7,823 bases of DNA from Pseudomonadota bacterium (GCA_023451915.1 JAEXXS010000310.1:1-7823); one strand, 5' to 3'; shown: positions 1-5,356, numbered from the stretch's first letter. Notes: generated by a model from the letters alone, not told the origin. Translations and numbers: made by a program.

Positions 1-848
1 CTGTCGGAAATGTCTGGATTGAAGACCAGCCAATAGCCGTTGTCGCTCGTCAGGGATAGGTCGCAGGCATGGACAAGCTGCCCGCGCTGCACCGCGCCGT
101 CGATCAGCCCGGACCAGCCGAGCGCAACACCCTGATCGGCAATCGCCGCCTCAATCACCAGATTATAGGTATTGAAGACGAGGCCATAATTGCCGTCGAC
201 GATTTCCTCACCAATGGCGTTCAGCCAGGACTGCCAGGTGAACCAGCGATCACCCTGCAATGTGTCGAGATGCAGGAGCGAGGCTGCGCCAAGCCCCTTA
301 CCTGAGGGAAAACCACCGCTTTTCTCGAGAAAAGCGGGTGAGCAGACTGGCACCACCTTTTCGCCGATAAAGGGGACAGAACCTTTGGGAAAATCATTGC
401 GCCCGCCAAACAGGATTGCAATGTCAGCCTCGCGGTAGTCGAGCGGCTGGAGCATGGAGGAGGCCGTGATACGCACGTCGACCTCGGGATGTTTCGGCCT
501 GAACTGCGCCACGCGCGGCATCAGCCAGAAAGTCGCAAAACCGTAATCCGTTGCAATCCGCAAACCGGGTGAGCGCTGCCTGCGCCTGATCTGCTGCACG
601 GCATCTTCTATCCCATCCAGACCAGCCCGCACCGCTGCATAGAGAATCCGCCCATCGGGGAGAATTTCAACGCCCCGCGCCCGCCTTGCGAACAGGGCGA
701 CGCCCAAACGGTCCTCCATGCGTTTTATTTGATAGCTGACGGCAGGTTGTGTCATGCCGAGTTCATGCGCTGCAAGGGTCAGATTTTCCAAACGTCCGAC
801 CGCTTCGAAAACGCCAAGGCTGCCAAGATCCCAGGATGGAGAAACCAT
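1..848 (-). CDS. LysR-family regulator of choline sulfate use (partial, C-terminus beyond left edge)
   Basis: This is a transcription factor of the LysR family, most like the putative choline-sulfate-utilisation regulators found next to betC (TIGR03418 type). I translated 282 codons from ATG at 848-846, starting MVSPSWDLGSLGVFEAVGRL. The winged helix-turn-helix spans about residues 8-67, with the recognition region TQPAVSYQIKRMEDRLG near 33-49, followed by a linker helix and an effector domain from about residue 95. The start is supported by an AAAGG ribosome site 7-8 nt upstream (plus-strand 855-859) and by an in-frame TAA four codons upstream. The usual family length of about 300 residues means only roughly 20 residues are missing. 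The gene is divergent from the choX-like gene and probably controls choX-betC, with choline sulfate or choline as inducer; that role is inferred from context. Its coding sequence contains a perfect 22-bp palindrome at 316-337. Confidence 0.88.
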   Translation of the reverse strand, partial: MVSPSWDLGSLGVFEAVGRLENLTLAAHELGMTQPAVSYQIKRMEDRLGVALFARRARGVEILPDGRILYAAVRAGLDGIEDAVQQIRRRQRSPGLRIATDYGFATFWLMPRVAQFRPKHPEVDVRITASSMLQPLDYREADIAILFGGRNDFPKGSVPFIGEKVVPVCSPAFLEKSGGFPSGKGLGAASLLHLDTLQGDRWFTWQSWLNAIGEEIVDGNYGLVFNTYNLVIEAAIADQGVALGWSGLIDGAVQRGQLVHACDLSLTSDNGYWLVFNPDISD

Positions 849-873
849 AAATAGCCTTTATATCTACGATAAA
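847..873. promoter_or_regulatory. Candidate LysR operator: overlapping dyads with T-N11-A spacing
   Basis: Three alternating half-sites lie in a row: ATAAA (847-851), TTTAT (857-861) and ATAAA (869-873). The second and third form TTTAT-N7-ATAAA, which contains the T-N11-A pattern (T859, A871) typical of LysR-family binding sites. The first and second form ATAAA-N5-TTTAT over the ribosome site and start codon of the lysR gene itself. Binding here would suit negative autoregulation together with activation of the divergent choX gene. The dyads are seen directly; the role is inferred. Confidence 0.45.
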
Positions 874-878
874 AAATG

Positions 879-913
879 AATGGGTTTTTCCTTAGCGTAA
901 ATGGTGTTTTCCT
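879..913 (+). repeat. Two 14-bp direct repeats spaced 21 bp, upstream of choX
   Basis: AATGGGTTTTTCCT (879-892) and AATGGTGTTTTCCT (900-913) match at 12 of 14 positions and start exactly 21 bp apart, about two helical turns. The second copy reaches into the likely -35 region of choX. The arrangement suggests a protein binding twice on the same DNA face next to the polymerase, most simply the LysR regulator. The repeat is seen directly; its function is inferred. Confidence 0.4.
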
Positions 914-942
914 GAAAGTCGAAATGCAAGCCATAATGGCTT
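909..942 (+). promoter_or_regulatory. Candidate choX promoter with a palindrome over the -10 box
   Basis: CATAAT (932-937) is a good -10 box (5 of 6 to TATAAT). The hexamer 17 bp upstream, TTCCTG (909-914), is a poor -35, as expected for a promoter that needs an activator. The -10 lies inside a perfect inverted repeat AAGCCAT-A-ATGGCTT (928-942), which could be an operator for a repressor acting in addition to the LysR protein. No start site is known; the call rests on sequence match and on position 47 bp or more upstream of the choX start. Confidence 0.4.
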
Positions 943-988
943 TTGATTGTACGCGATGCGAAATGCATCCATCAAGGAGGGGTCACCG

Positions 989-1933
989 ATGCGTTATTTG
1001 AAGATGACTGCACTGGCGTTTGCGGCGTTCACGGGGCTTTCGGGAACGGCTTATGCTGCCGATCCGGCTGCATGCGAAACCATCCGCCTGTCCGATCCGG
1101 GCTGGACCGATATTACCTCGACCAATTCCATCGCGAGTGTTCTGCTGACAGGCCTTGGCTATAAGCCCGATGTGAAGACAATGTCTGTGCCGATTGGCTA
1201 TGAAGCTTTGAAGACCGGCAATCTCGATGTTTTTCTCGGCAACTGGATGCCCGCACAGCAGAAATTCCGCGACGATCTGGATAAGGCCAAAGCCGCTGAG
1301 GTGATCGTCAAGAATCTCGAAGGCGCGAAATTCACGCTCGCCGTGCCGGATTATGTTGCAAGCGAAGGTGTCAAGGATTTTGCCGACCTTGCCGCCCATG
1401 GCGATAAATTCGGCAAGGAGATTTACGGCATCGAACCGGGCGCTCCGGCCAACCAGAATATCCAGAAGATCATCGAAGACCCGAAATTCAAGCTCGACGG
1501 CTGGAAGATAGTGGAATCGAGCGAGCAGGCCATGCTGGCGCAGGTGGACCGCAAGAACAAGGACAAAGGTTGGGTCGTGTTTCTCGCCTGGGCTCCGCAT
1601 CCTATGAACACCAATCTGAAGATTGATTATCTGTCGGGCGGCGATGATTATTTCGGTCCGAATTATGGTGGGGCCGAAGTCTATACGCTGGCCCGCACGG
1701 GCTGGTCGGCGAACTGCCCGAACGCTGCAACCTTCTTCAAGAACCTCACCTTCACCGTCGATATTGAAAACGAGCTGATGGGCAAGATTCTGGATGAGGG
1801 CGCGGAAGGTCCAGCGGCTGCGAAGGAATGGCTGAAAGCCCATCCGGAACAGATCGACAAATGGCTGGCAGGTGTGACCACGCTGAAGGGCGAACCCGGC
1901 GCTGCTGCCGTCAAGACAAGTCTCGGCCTCTGA
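989..1933 (+). CDS. choX: Choline-type ABC transporter periplasmic substrate-binding protein
   Basis: This is a periplasmic binding protein of the choline/glycine-betaine (OpuAC/ProX) class, 314 residues, most like the ChoX family (TIGR03414 type). ATG at 989 is chosen because AAGGAGGGG (974-982) lies 6 nt upstream; an in-frame TTG at 947 has no such site. A Sec signal peptide covers residues 1-23, with probable cleavage in AYA-ADP. The aromatic ligand box known from Sinorhizobium ChoX (W43, D45, W90, Y119, W205) aligns without net gaps to W39, D41, W86, F115 and W201 here, so the fold and quaternary-ammonium binding look kept, but Tyr is Phe. The position of Asn156, recalled as a second polar contact, falls on Ala152 in EPGAPAN. 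The gene heads choX-betC. No permease or ATPase partner is nearby, so it may be an orphan receptor serving a transporter elsewhere, perhaps for choline-O-sulfate rather than choline. The symbol reflects family, not proven ligand. Confidence 0.85.
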   Translation: MRYLKMTALAFAAFTGLSGTAYAADPAACETIRLSDPGWTDITSTNSIASVLLTGLGYKPDVKTMSVPIGYEALKTGNLDVFLGNWMPAQQKFRDDLDKAKAAEVIVKNLEGAKFTLAVPDYVASEGVKDFADLAAHGDKFGKEIYGIEPGAPANQNIQKIIEDPKFKLDGWKIVESSEQAMLAQVDRKNKDKGWVVFLAWAPHPMNTNLKIDYLSGGDDYFGPNYGGAEVYTLARTGWSANCPNAATFFKNLTFTVDIENELMGKILDEGAEGPAAAKEWLKAHPEQIDKWLAGVTTLKGEPGAAAVKTSLGL

Positions 1934-1955
1934 TCATTCAACGAAAACATGGCCA

Positions 1956-1977
1956 GGCGGGCATTTCAATGCCCGCC
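1956..1977 (+). terminator. Intercistronic hairpin between choX and betC (attenuator or partial terminator)
   Basis: A perfect 9-bp GC-rich stem, GGCGGGCAT / ATGCCCGCC, encloses the loop TTCA, starting 22 nt after the choX stop. It is followed by GTTTCGCGTTT, which is only moderately T-rich, so it is more likely a partial terminator or a 3'-end stabiliser of choX mRNA than a full stop. This would give more binding protein than sulfatase. The 3' arm contains an ATG (1969) that is in frame with betC. Confidence 0.6.
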
Positions 1978-2013
1978 GTTTCGCGTTTCACTTATGCCGA
2001 TGGTTCCGCACAG

Positions 2014-3525
2014 ATGAAAAAGCCGAATATTCTCATTCTCATGGTCGACCAGTTGAACGGGACGTTTTTTCCGGATGGTCCGGCCGAGTTTCTACATGTT
2101 CCGCATTTGCGCAAGCTTGCAGAGCGCTCCACCCGTTTTGCCAATTGCTACACGGCGAGCCCGCTTTGCGCTCCGGCTCGTGCTTCACTGATGTCGGGGC
2201 AACTGCCGTTTCGTACCGGCGTTTATGACAACGCAGCCGAATTTTCGTCTGAAATTCCGACCTATGCGCACCATTTGCGCAATGCCGGATATCAGACAGC
2301 GCTTTCCGGCAAGATGCACTTTGTCGGCCCCGATCAGTTGCACGGCTTCGAGCAGCGCCTGACCACGGATATCTACCCAGCCGATTTTGGCTGGACGCCG
2401 GATTATCGTAAACCGGGAGAGCGCATTGACTGGTGGTATCACAATCTGGGTTCCATCACCGGGGCCGGTTCTGCGGAAATTACCAACCAGCTCGAATATG
2501 ATGACGAAGTTGCCTATCAGGCCGAAGCGAAGCTTTACGATCTGGCGCGGGGCCATGATGCGCGTCCGTGGTGTCTGACGGTCAGCTTCACCCATCCGCA
2601 CGATCCCTATGTGGCGCGCAAGCGCTTCTTCGATCTCTATGCGGATATTCCGGAACTTGATCCGAAGATCGGGCCTCTGCCGGAAAGCGAAATCGATCCG
2701 CATAGCGAGCGGTTGCTTCGTGCCTGCAAGGCTGAGGACTATGATCTCACCCGCGCGCAGATCAGGGCGGCGCGGCAGGCTTATTTCGCCAATATCTCCT
2801 ATGTTGATGAGAAGATCGGCGGCCTCCTGGATGTGGTCGAGCGTTGCAACATGGCGGACGATACGATCGTCATCTTCACCTCGGATCATGGCGATATGCT
2901 CGGCGAACGCGGCATGTGGTTCAAGATGAGCTTCTTTGAGGGTTCTGCACGCGTGCCCTTGATGATCGCCGCTCCACACATGCCGGTGGGTTTGATCGAT
3001 GCGCCCGCGTCAACGCTGGACGTGTTGCCGACACTGGCCGATCTGGCGGGTATTGACCTGAACGGCATCATGCCCTGGACGGATGGGGTTTCGCTGGTGG
3101 AGGTCGCGACCGGCGCGAAGGAACGCGGCGCGGTGCCGTGCGAATATGCGGCTGAAGGCACCGTTGCGCCGATGGTTTCCTTGCGTGACGGACAATGGAA
3201 GATCAATCTCTGCCATGTCGATCCACCGCAATTGTTCAATCTCGCTGACGACCCTGATGAACTGCACAATATGGCCGACAGCCCCGAGCATGGTGCGATA
3301 CTCGAACAGCTGACGCAAAAGGCGCTGGGGCGCTGGGACCTTGATCTCTACGATGCGCGTGTTCGTGCCAGTCAGGCGCGCCGCCATGTGGTTTATCCGG
3401 CCTTGCGCAACGGGGCTTATTATCCATGGGATTACCAGCCGCTGCAAAAGGCATCAGAACGCTATATGCGAAACCACATGGACCTGAACGTGCTGGAGGA
3501 TAAGCAGCGCTTCCCGCGCGGTTAA
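2014..3525 (+). CDS. betC: Choline sulfatase (choline-O-sulfate sulfohydrolase)
   Basis: The enzyme hydrolyses choline-O-sulfate to choline and sulfate in the cytoplasm, supplying choline for glycine betaine synthesis as well as sulfur. It has 503 residues, close to the ~510 of Sinorhizobium BetC. The sulfatase fold is clear: the metal-binding start NILILMVDQ (D12), the active-site signature SPLCAPARAS with Cys52 (converted to formylglycine in this family) and Arg56, SGKMH (K100, H102), and TSDHGDMLGERG (D291, H292). WWYHNLGS and the C-terminal tail GAYYPWDYQPLQKASERYM are characteristic of choline sulfatases. No signal peptide is visible. ATG 2014 gives the usual N-terminus (MKKPNIL), although no good ribosome site precedes it; in-frame ATG 1969 would add 15 atypical residues and lies in a hairpin. 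It follows choX by 80 nt. A formylglycine-generating enzyme must be encoded elsewhere. Confidence 0.95.
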   Translation: MKKPNILILMVDQLNGTFFPDGPAEFLHVPHLRKLAERSTRFANCYTASPLCAPARASLMSGQLPFRTGVYDNAAEFSSEIPTYAHHLRNAGYQTALSGKMHFVGPDQLHGFEQRLTTDIYPADFGWTPDYRKPGERIDWWYHNLGSITGAGSAEITNQLEYDDEVAYQAEAKLYDLARGHDARPWCLTVSFTHPHDPYVARKRFFDLYADIPELDPKIGPLPESEIDPHSERLLRACKAEDYDLTRAQIRAARQAYFANISYVDEKIGGLLDVVERCNMADDTIVIFTSDHGDMLGERGMWFKMSFFEGSARVPLMIAAPHMPVGLIDAPASTLDVLPTLADLAGIDLNGIMPWTDGVSLVEVATGAKERGAVPCEYAAEGTVAPMVSLRDGQWKINLCHVDPPQLFNLADDPDELHNMADSPEHGAILEQLTQKALGRWDLDLYDARVRASQARRHVVYPALRNGAYYPWDYQPLQKASERYMRNHMDLNVLEDKQRFPRG

Positions 3526-3536
3526 GTATTCAGGTC

Positions 3537-3561
3537 GAAGCCGGGCGTCTCGTCCGGCTTC
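3537..3561 (+). terminator. Stem-loop terminator after betC
   Basis: GAAGCCGG (3537-3544) pairs perfectly with CCGGCTTC (3554-3561). Three further pairs inside (one of them G-U) leave a 3-nt loop, so the stem is about 11 bp. It begins 11 nt after the betC stop. The tail TCCTGTCCT is only partly T-rich. Position and stem strength make it the likely end of the choX-betC transcript. Confidence 0.65.
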
Positions 3562-3568
3562 TCCTGTC

Positions 3569-3719
3569 CTAGAGCATTTCCAGCAAAAGTGCGTAGCGCC
3601 TACGCGGGGAAATCAGTCCACTGGACTGATTTCTGATCCCGCTTCGATGCGTAGGATAATGCGTAAAAACAAATAGATAGAGCGGTTCCATGATTCCGTT
3701 TTAACCGGAACCGCTCTAG
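3569..3719. repeat. Rhizobiales-type palindromic mosaic intergenic element
   Basis: This ~150-bp noncoding element is bounded by the short inverted ends CTAGAGC (3569-3575) and GCTCTAG (3713-3719). It contains three nested dyads: GCGTAG-CGC-CTACGC (3591-3605), a perfect 25-nt palindrome at 3609-3633 with 12-nt arms around one base, and a 12-bp stem TAGAGCGGTTCC / GGAACCGCTCTA (3678-3689 and 3707-3718). The modules AGAGCATTTCCAGCAAAAGT and GCGTAAAAACAAATAGATAG recur, as I recall them, in intergenic repeats of Brucella, Ochrobactrum and rhizobia (RIME-like elements). It separates the choline-sulfate genes from the DUF2171 gene, and its right-hand hairpin can end the minus-strand transcript. No reading frame is apparent in it. 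Confidence 0.65.
3666..3718 (-). terminator. Rho-independent-like terminator of the DUF2171 gene, provided by the repeat
   Basis: Read on the minus strand, the 12-bp stem TAGAGCGGTTCC / GGAACCGCTCTA (17-nt loop) starts 4 nt after the TAA of the small gene and is followed by TCTATTTGTTTTTA. A strong stem followed by a T-rich tract is the expected layout of an intrinsic terminator. It appears to be borrowed from the right end of the intergenic repeat. Confidence 0.6.
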
Positions 3720-3722
3720 AAC

Positions 3723-3977
3723 TTACAAATCGACCGGGCGGCCTGAGGCTTCTTCCTCAAGCGTAACGGCCACATCGGCATTGGCGGAGAGCCTGACCTT
3801 GTCGCTTTCGATATCGGCGACGAAGCCGAGCTCGATATAATGATGGTGGTCGCTGTGTTGTCCCGAATTATCGGTCTTTTTCAGCTTGATCCGGTTTCCC
3901 TCCAGTCGATCCACCGTCCCGACATGCACACCGTCTGCGCCGATCACTTCCATATTCTCATGAATTCTGTGCTGCAT
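3723..3977 (-). CDS. Small DUF2171-family protein
   Basis: This 84-residue soluble, acidic protein begins MQHRIHENMEVIGADG and has the look of the DUF2171 family (related in shape to PRC-barrel domains): V-I-G-A-D-G-x-H-V-G-T-V-D near residues 11-23, a histidine cluster SDHHHYIELGFVADIE in the middle, and a C-terminal run of acidic residues. The function is unknown. No signal peptide or membrane segment is seen. ATG 3977-3975 is preferred because GAGGAAA lies about 5-8 nt upstream; a longer in-frame start 39 nt upstream lacks such a site. It stands alone between a terminator-like repeat and a long leader. A match to the EcfG-type stress promoter lies about 110 bp upstream, which suggests induction by general stress. 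The family call comes from pattern recognition only. Confidence 0.75.
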   Translation of the reverse strand: MQHRIHENMEVIGADGVHVGTVDRLEGNRIKLKKTDNSGQHSDHHHYIELGFVADIESDKVRLSANADVAVTLEEEASGRPVDL

Positions 3978-4013
3978 AGCGATTTCCTCTGGGTTGGCTT
4001 CAGATGAATTCAG

Positions 4014-4027
4014 CAAATTGCAATTTG
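4014..4027. promoter_or_regulatory. Perfect 14-bp palindrome upstream of the DUF2171 gene
   Basis: CAAATTGCAATTTG is a perfect 14-bp palindrome, 37 bp upstream of the DUF2171 start. It is flanked by an outer pair of matched hexamers, CAGCAA (4011-4016) and TTGCTG (4030-4035). It falls in the leader if transcription starts at the EcfG-like site, or near a second promoter. It may be an operator; the binding factor is unknown. Confidence 0.35.
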
Positions 4028-4086
4028 AATTGCTGTTAATAAACTAGTGCAGCTTGGCCCTTTGACCATGGCAACGGATGGTGGAA

Positions 4087-4112
4087 AACGGCTGTCCAAC
4101 AAAAAGAGTTCC
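4087..4112 (-). promoter_or_regulatory. Candidate EcfG (general stress sigma) promoter for the DUF2171 gene
   Basis: On the minus strand GGAAC (4112-4108) is followed after exactly 17 nt by CGTT (4090-4087). This is the GGAAC-N16/17-CGTT pattern known for the EcfG/RpoE-type general stress sigma factors of alphaproteobacteria. Transcription would start near 4080, leaving a leader of about 100 nt before the gene. The same GGAAC is one arm of a small hairpin (GTTCC-N5-GGAAC then TCTTTTTG on the minus strand), so the site could instead help end the lacI-type transcript. Confidence 0.45.
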
Positions 4113-4150
4113 CCACCGGAACGGAAACTGCCCGATAGTACTGCGCCTTG

Positions 4151-4184
4151 AAAAAACCACCGCTCTTGAGATTTAAATCGTGGT
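4151..4184 (-). terminator. Weak terminator overlapping the stop of the LacI-family gene
   Basis: On the minus strand ACCAC (4184-4180) and GTGGT (4160-4156) can pair across a loop that holds the stop codon and the palindrome GATTTAAATC, and a run of T follows (4155-4151). The stem is only 5 bp, so termination here is probably partial. The hairpin at 4108-4122 with its TCTTTTTG tail may act as a second stop. The remaining bases between the two genes hold no reading frame that I can support. Confidence 0.35.
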
Positions 4185-5195
4185 GCTCTTTCGGATAATC
4201 AATGGCGATTCGATTACAGACTGTTGGTCCGAATCAAGAAGCTGTCCCATTTCACTCTTCGTCAGTATCTCTATCGCTCGCTCGACCATTTTTTGGCCGT
4301 CATGGACGAGAGTGGTAAGATTATAAGCAGCCCAACCTGCTTCCGCGATATTATCGTAACCACCAACAATGATGTCATCGGGAATACGAACGCCAATTTC
4401 TTTACGCAATGCGTCCATGGCGCCAAGTGCTAACAGATCATTTGCGCAATAGATTGCATCTGGCAGTTTTGTTGCTGAGCCTACCATGTCTTTCAGCTGT
4501 CGGATTGCTGCGTAACCCGCTTCATAGCGATAGTCGCCTTCCAAAATGAACGGCGCTTCAAAACCTGCTTCATCGAGACGCTGACAAAAACCAAGCTGTC
4601 GATCAATGTTAGCCTGACTGTCGACTGGACCGGTTATATAGGCAAACCTGCGTGCGCCGCGCTCAATGAAATGCTCTGCCATGACGCGCGATGCGCCGAC
4701 GCTGTCACAGCTGATTGAGTAAACCCAATCGCCAGAAAAGCGGGTGTTGAAAGAAATTACCGGTACACGCAATTGCGATAGCTGCTCAAGCGCCTCCGGG
4801 CTCAGAACTGCAAGTGCGCTGACGATTGCATCGACCCGGTATCCTGCAAGCATGGGGACTATGTCATCGAAAGTGTGTCCACTTTCCACATGCACCAGCA
4901 AAATGCGCCAGCCTTCCGCTTGAAGCATTTTGGAGAAGGTTTCGAGTACCGATGTGTAGAATGGATTATAAAGCCCGCCAATCACGACCGCGACCAGGCG
5001 CGAGCGATGGCTTAACATGATGCTTGGGATAAAGCTCGGGCGATAGCCAAGCTCTTCCGCAGCAGCCATGACTTTTTTGCGTGTTTCAGGAGAGACGCTG
5101 GCCCCTGGCTTATAGGTTCTCGAAACTGCGGATTGGGAAACGCCGGCCAATCTTGCCACATCTGTCGAGGATGCGTAGGGCTTATCACGTTTCAT
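4173..5195 (-). CDS. LacI-family transcriptional regulator of the adjacent sugar-type ABC operon
   Basis: This is a 340-residue DNA-binding repressor of the LacI/GalR family. The N-terminal helix-turn-helix is STDVARLAGVSQSAVSRTYK (residues 10-29), followed by SVSPETRKKVMAAAEELGYRP. The ligand-binding core runs from about residue 65, with VVIGGLYNPFY at its start and later ANDLLALGAMDAL and VGGYDN, which mark the sugar-sensing periplasmic-binding-protein fold. Start 5195-5193 is chosen for the AAAGGA ribosome site 6-7 nt upstream; longer starts have none. The hinge reads SFIPSIML where most relatives have NAIARSL, so the usual Ala-Arg pair and intercalating Leu appear changed. It is divergent from the transporter operon and likely represses it by binding the twin palindromes at 5347-5381, released by the imported sugar. 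The inducer cannot be named. Its own transcript is likely monocistronic. Confidence 0.9.
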   Translation of the reverse strand: MKRDKPYASSTDVARLAGVSQSAVSRTYKPGASVSPETRKKVMAAAEELGYRPSFIPSIMLSHRSRLVAVVIGGLYNPFYTSVLETFSKMLQAEGWRILLVHVESGHTFDDIVPMLAGYRVDAIVSALAVLSPEALEQLSQLRVPVISFNTRFSGDWVYSISCDSVGASRVMAEHFIERGARRFAYITGPVDSQANIDRQLGFCQRLDEAGFEAPFILEGDYRYEAGYAAIRQLKDMVGSATKLPDAIYCANDLLALGAMDALRKEIGVRIPDDIIVGGYDNIAEAGWAAYNLTTLVHDGQKMVERAIEILTKSEMGQLLDSDQQSVIESPLIIRKSTTI

Positions 5196-5232
5196 TCCAT
5201 ATCCTTTGTGGTTCATGTCCAGTTTTCTGAAC

Positions 5233-5244
5233 AATCATATGATT
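5233..5244. promoter_or_regulatory. Perfect 12-bp palindrome near the start of the LacI-family transcript
   Basis: AATCATATGATT is a perfect palindrome located just downstream of the candidate -10 box of the minus-strand regulator, close to the predicted start of transcription. It does not match the TGNNTAGCTANNCA pattern of the two operon-side palindromes, so it may bind another protein or be incidental in AT-rich DNA. Confidence 0.25.
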
Positions 5245-5254
5245 TCGTTTTGCC

Positions 5255-5284
5255 ATTATGCCCGAACGCTTTCAAGGATTTGAA
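5255..5284 (-). promoter_or_regulatory. Candidate sigma-70 promoter of the LacI-family gene
   Basis: On the minus strand TTCAAA (5284-5279) and CATAAT (5260-5255) are separated by 18 bp. The -10 matches TATAAT at five of six positions and the -35 matches TTGACA at four of six. Transcription would start near 5248, leaving a leader of about 50 nt before the ATG at 5195. The call rests on sequence match alone. Confidence 0.45.
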
Positions 5285-5326
5285 CTGGCTTTCGAGCCGC
5301 CGGATAAAAATTCCAAAAATTTTCTA

Positions 5327-5356
5327 TTGACGATTCATCCTCTCTCTGCATAGCTA
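5327..5356 (+). promoter_or_regulatory. Candidate promoter of the sugar-type ABC operon
   Basis: TTGACG (5327-5332) is a near-perfect -35 box. At 17-18 bp spacing the -10 position falls on ATAGCT/TAGCTA (5350-5356), a weak -10 that is the core of the first palindrome (5347-5360). A repressor sitting on this palindrome would block polymerase directly. The predicted start is near 5362-5364, about 43 nt upstream of the first gene. Confidence 0.5.

Noticed and set aside
69..305. Small plus-strand frames in the first 440 bases
   Set aside because: The opposite strand encodes a continuous LysR-family protein through this stretch.
983..1843. Long open frame (286 codons) antisense to choX
   Set aside because: It mirrors the codon structure of the well-supported choX gene, has no ribosome site and gives no recognisable protein.
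1828..2013. Upstream extension of the betC frame into the end of choX
   Set aside because: It would add residues unrelated to sulfatases and overlap choX; the family N-terminus begins at 2014.
2185..2979. Long open frame (264 codons) antisense to betC
   Set aside because: It is a shadow of the choline sulfatase frame, and the translation has no family features.
3569..3719. Insertion sequence or CRISPR-like array
   Set aside because: There is no transposase frame and no regularly spaced repeats with variable spacers. The pattern is that of a single intergenic mosaic element.
4108..4122. Hairpin GTTCC-N5-GGAAC followed on the minus strand by TCTTTTTG as the main terminator of the LacI-family gene
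   Set aside because: The stem is only 5 bp and one arm is the GGAAC of a better-matching stress promoter. It is kept only as a possible secondary terminator.
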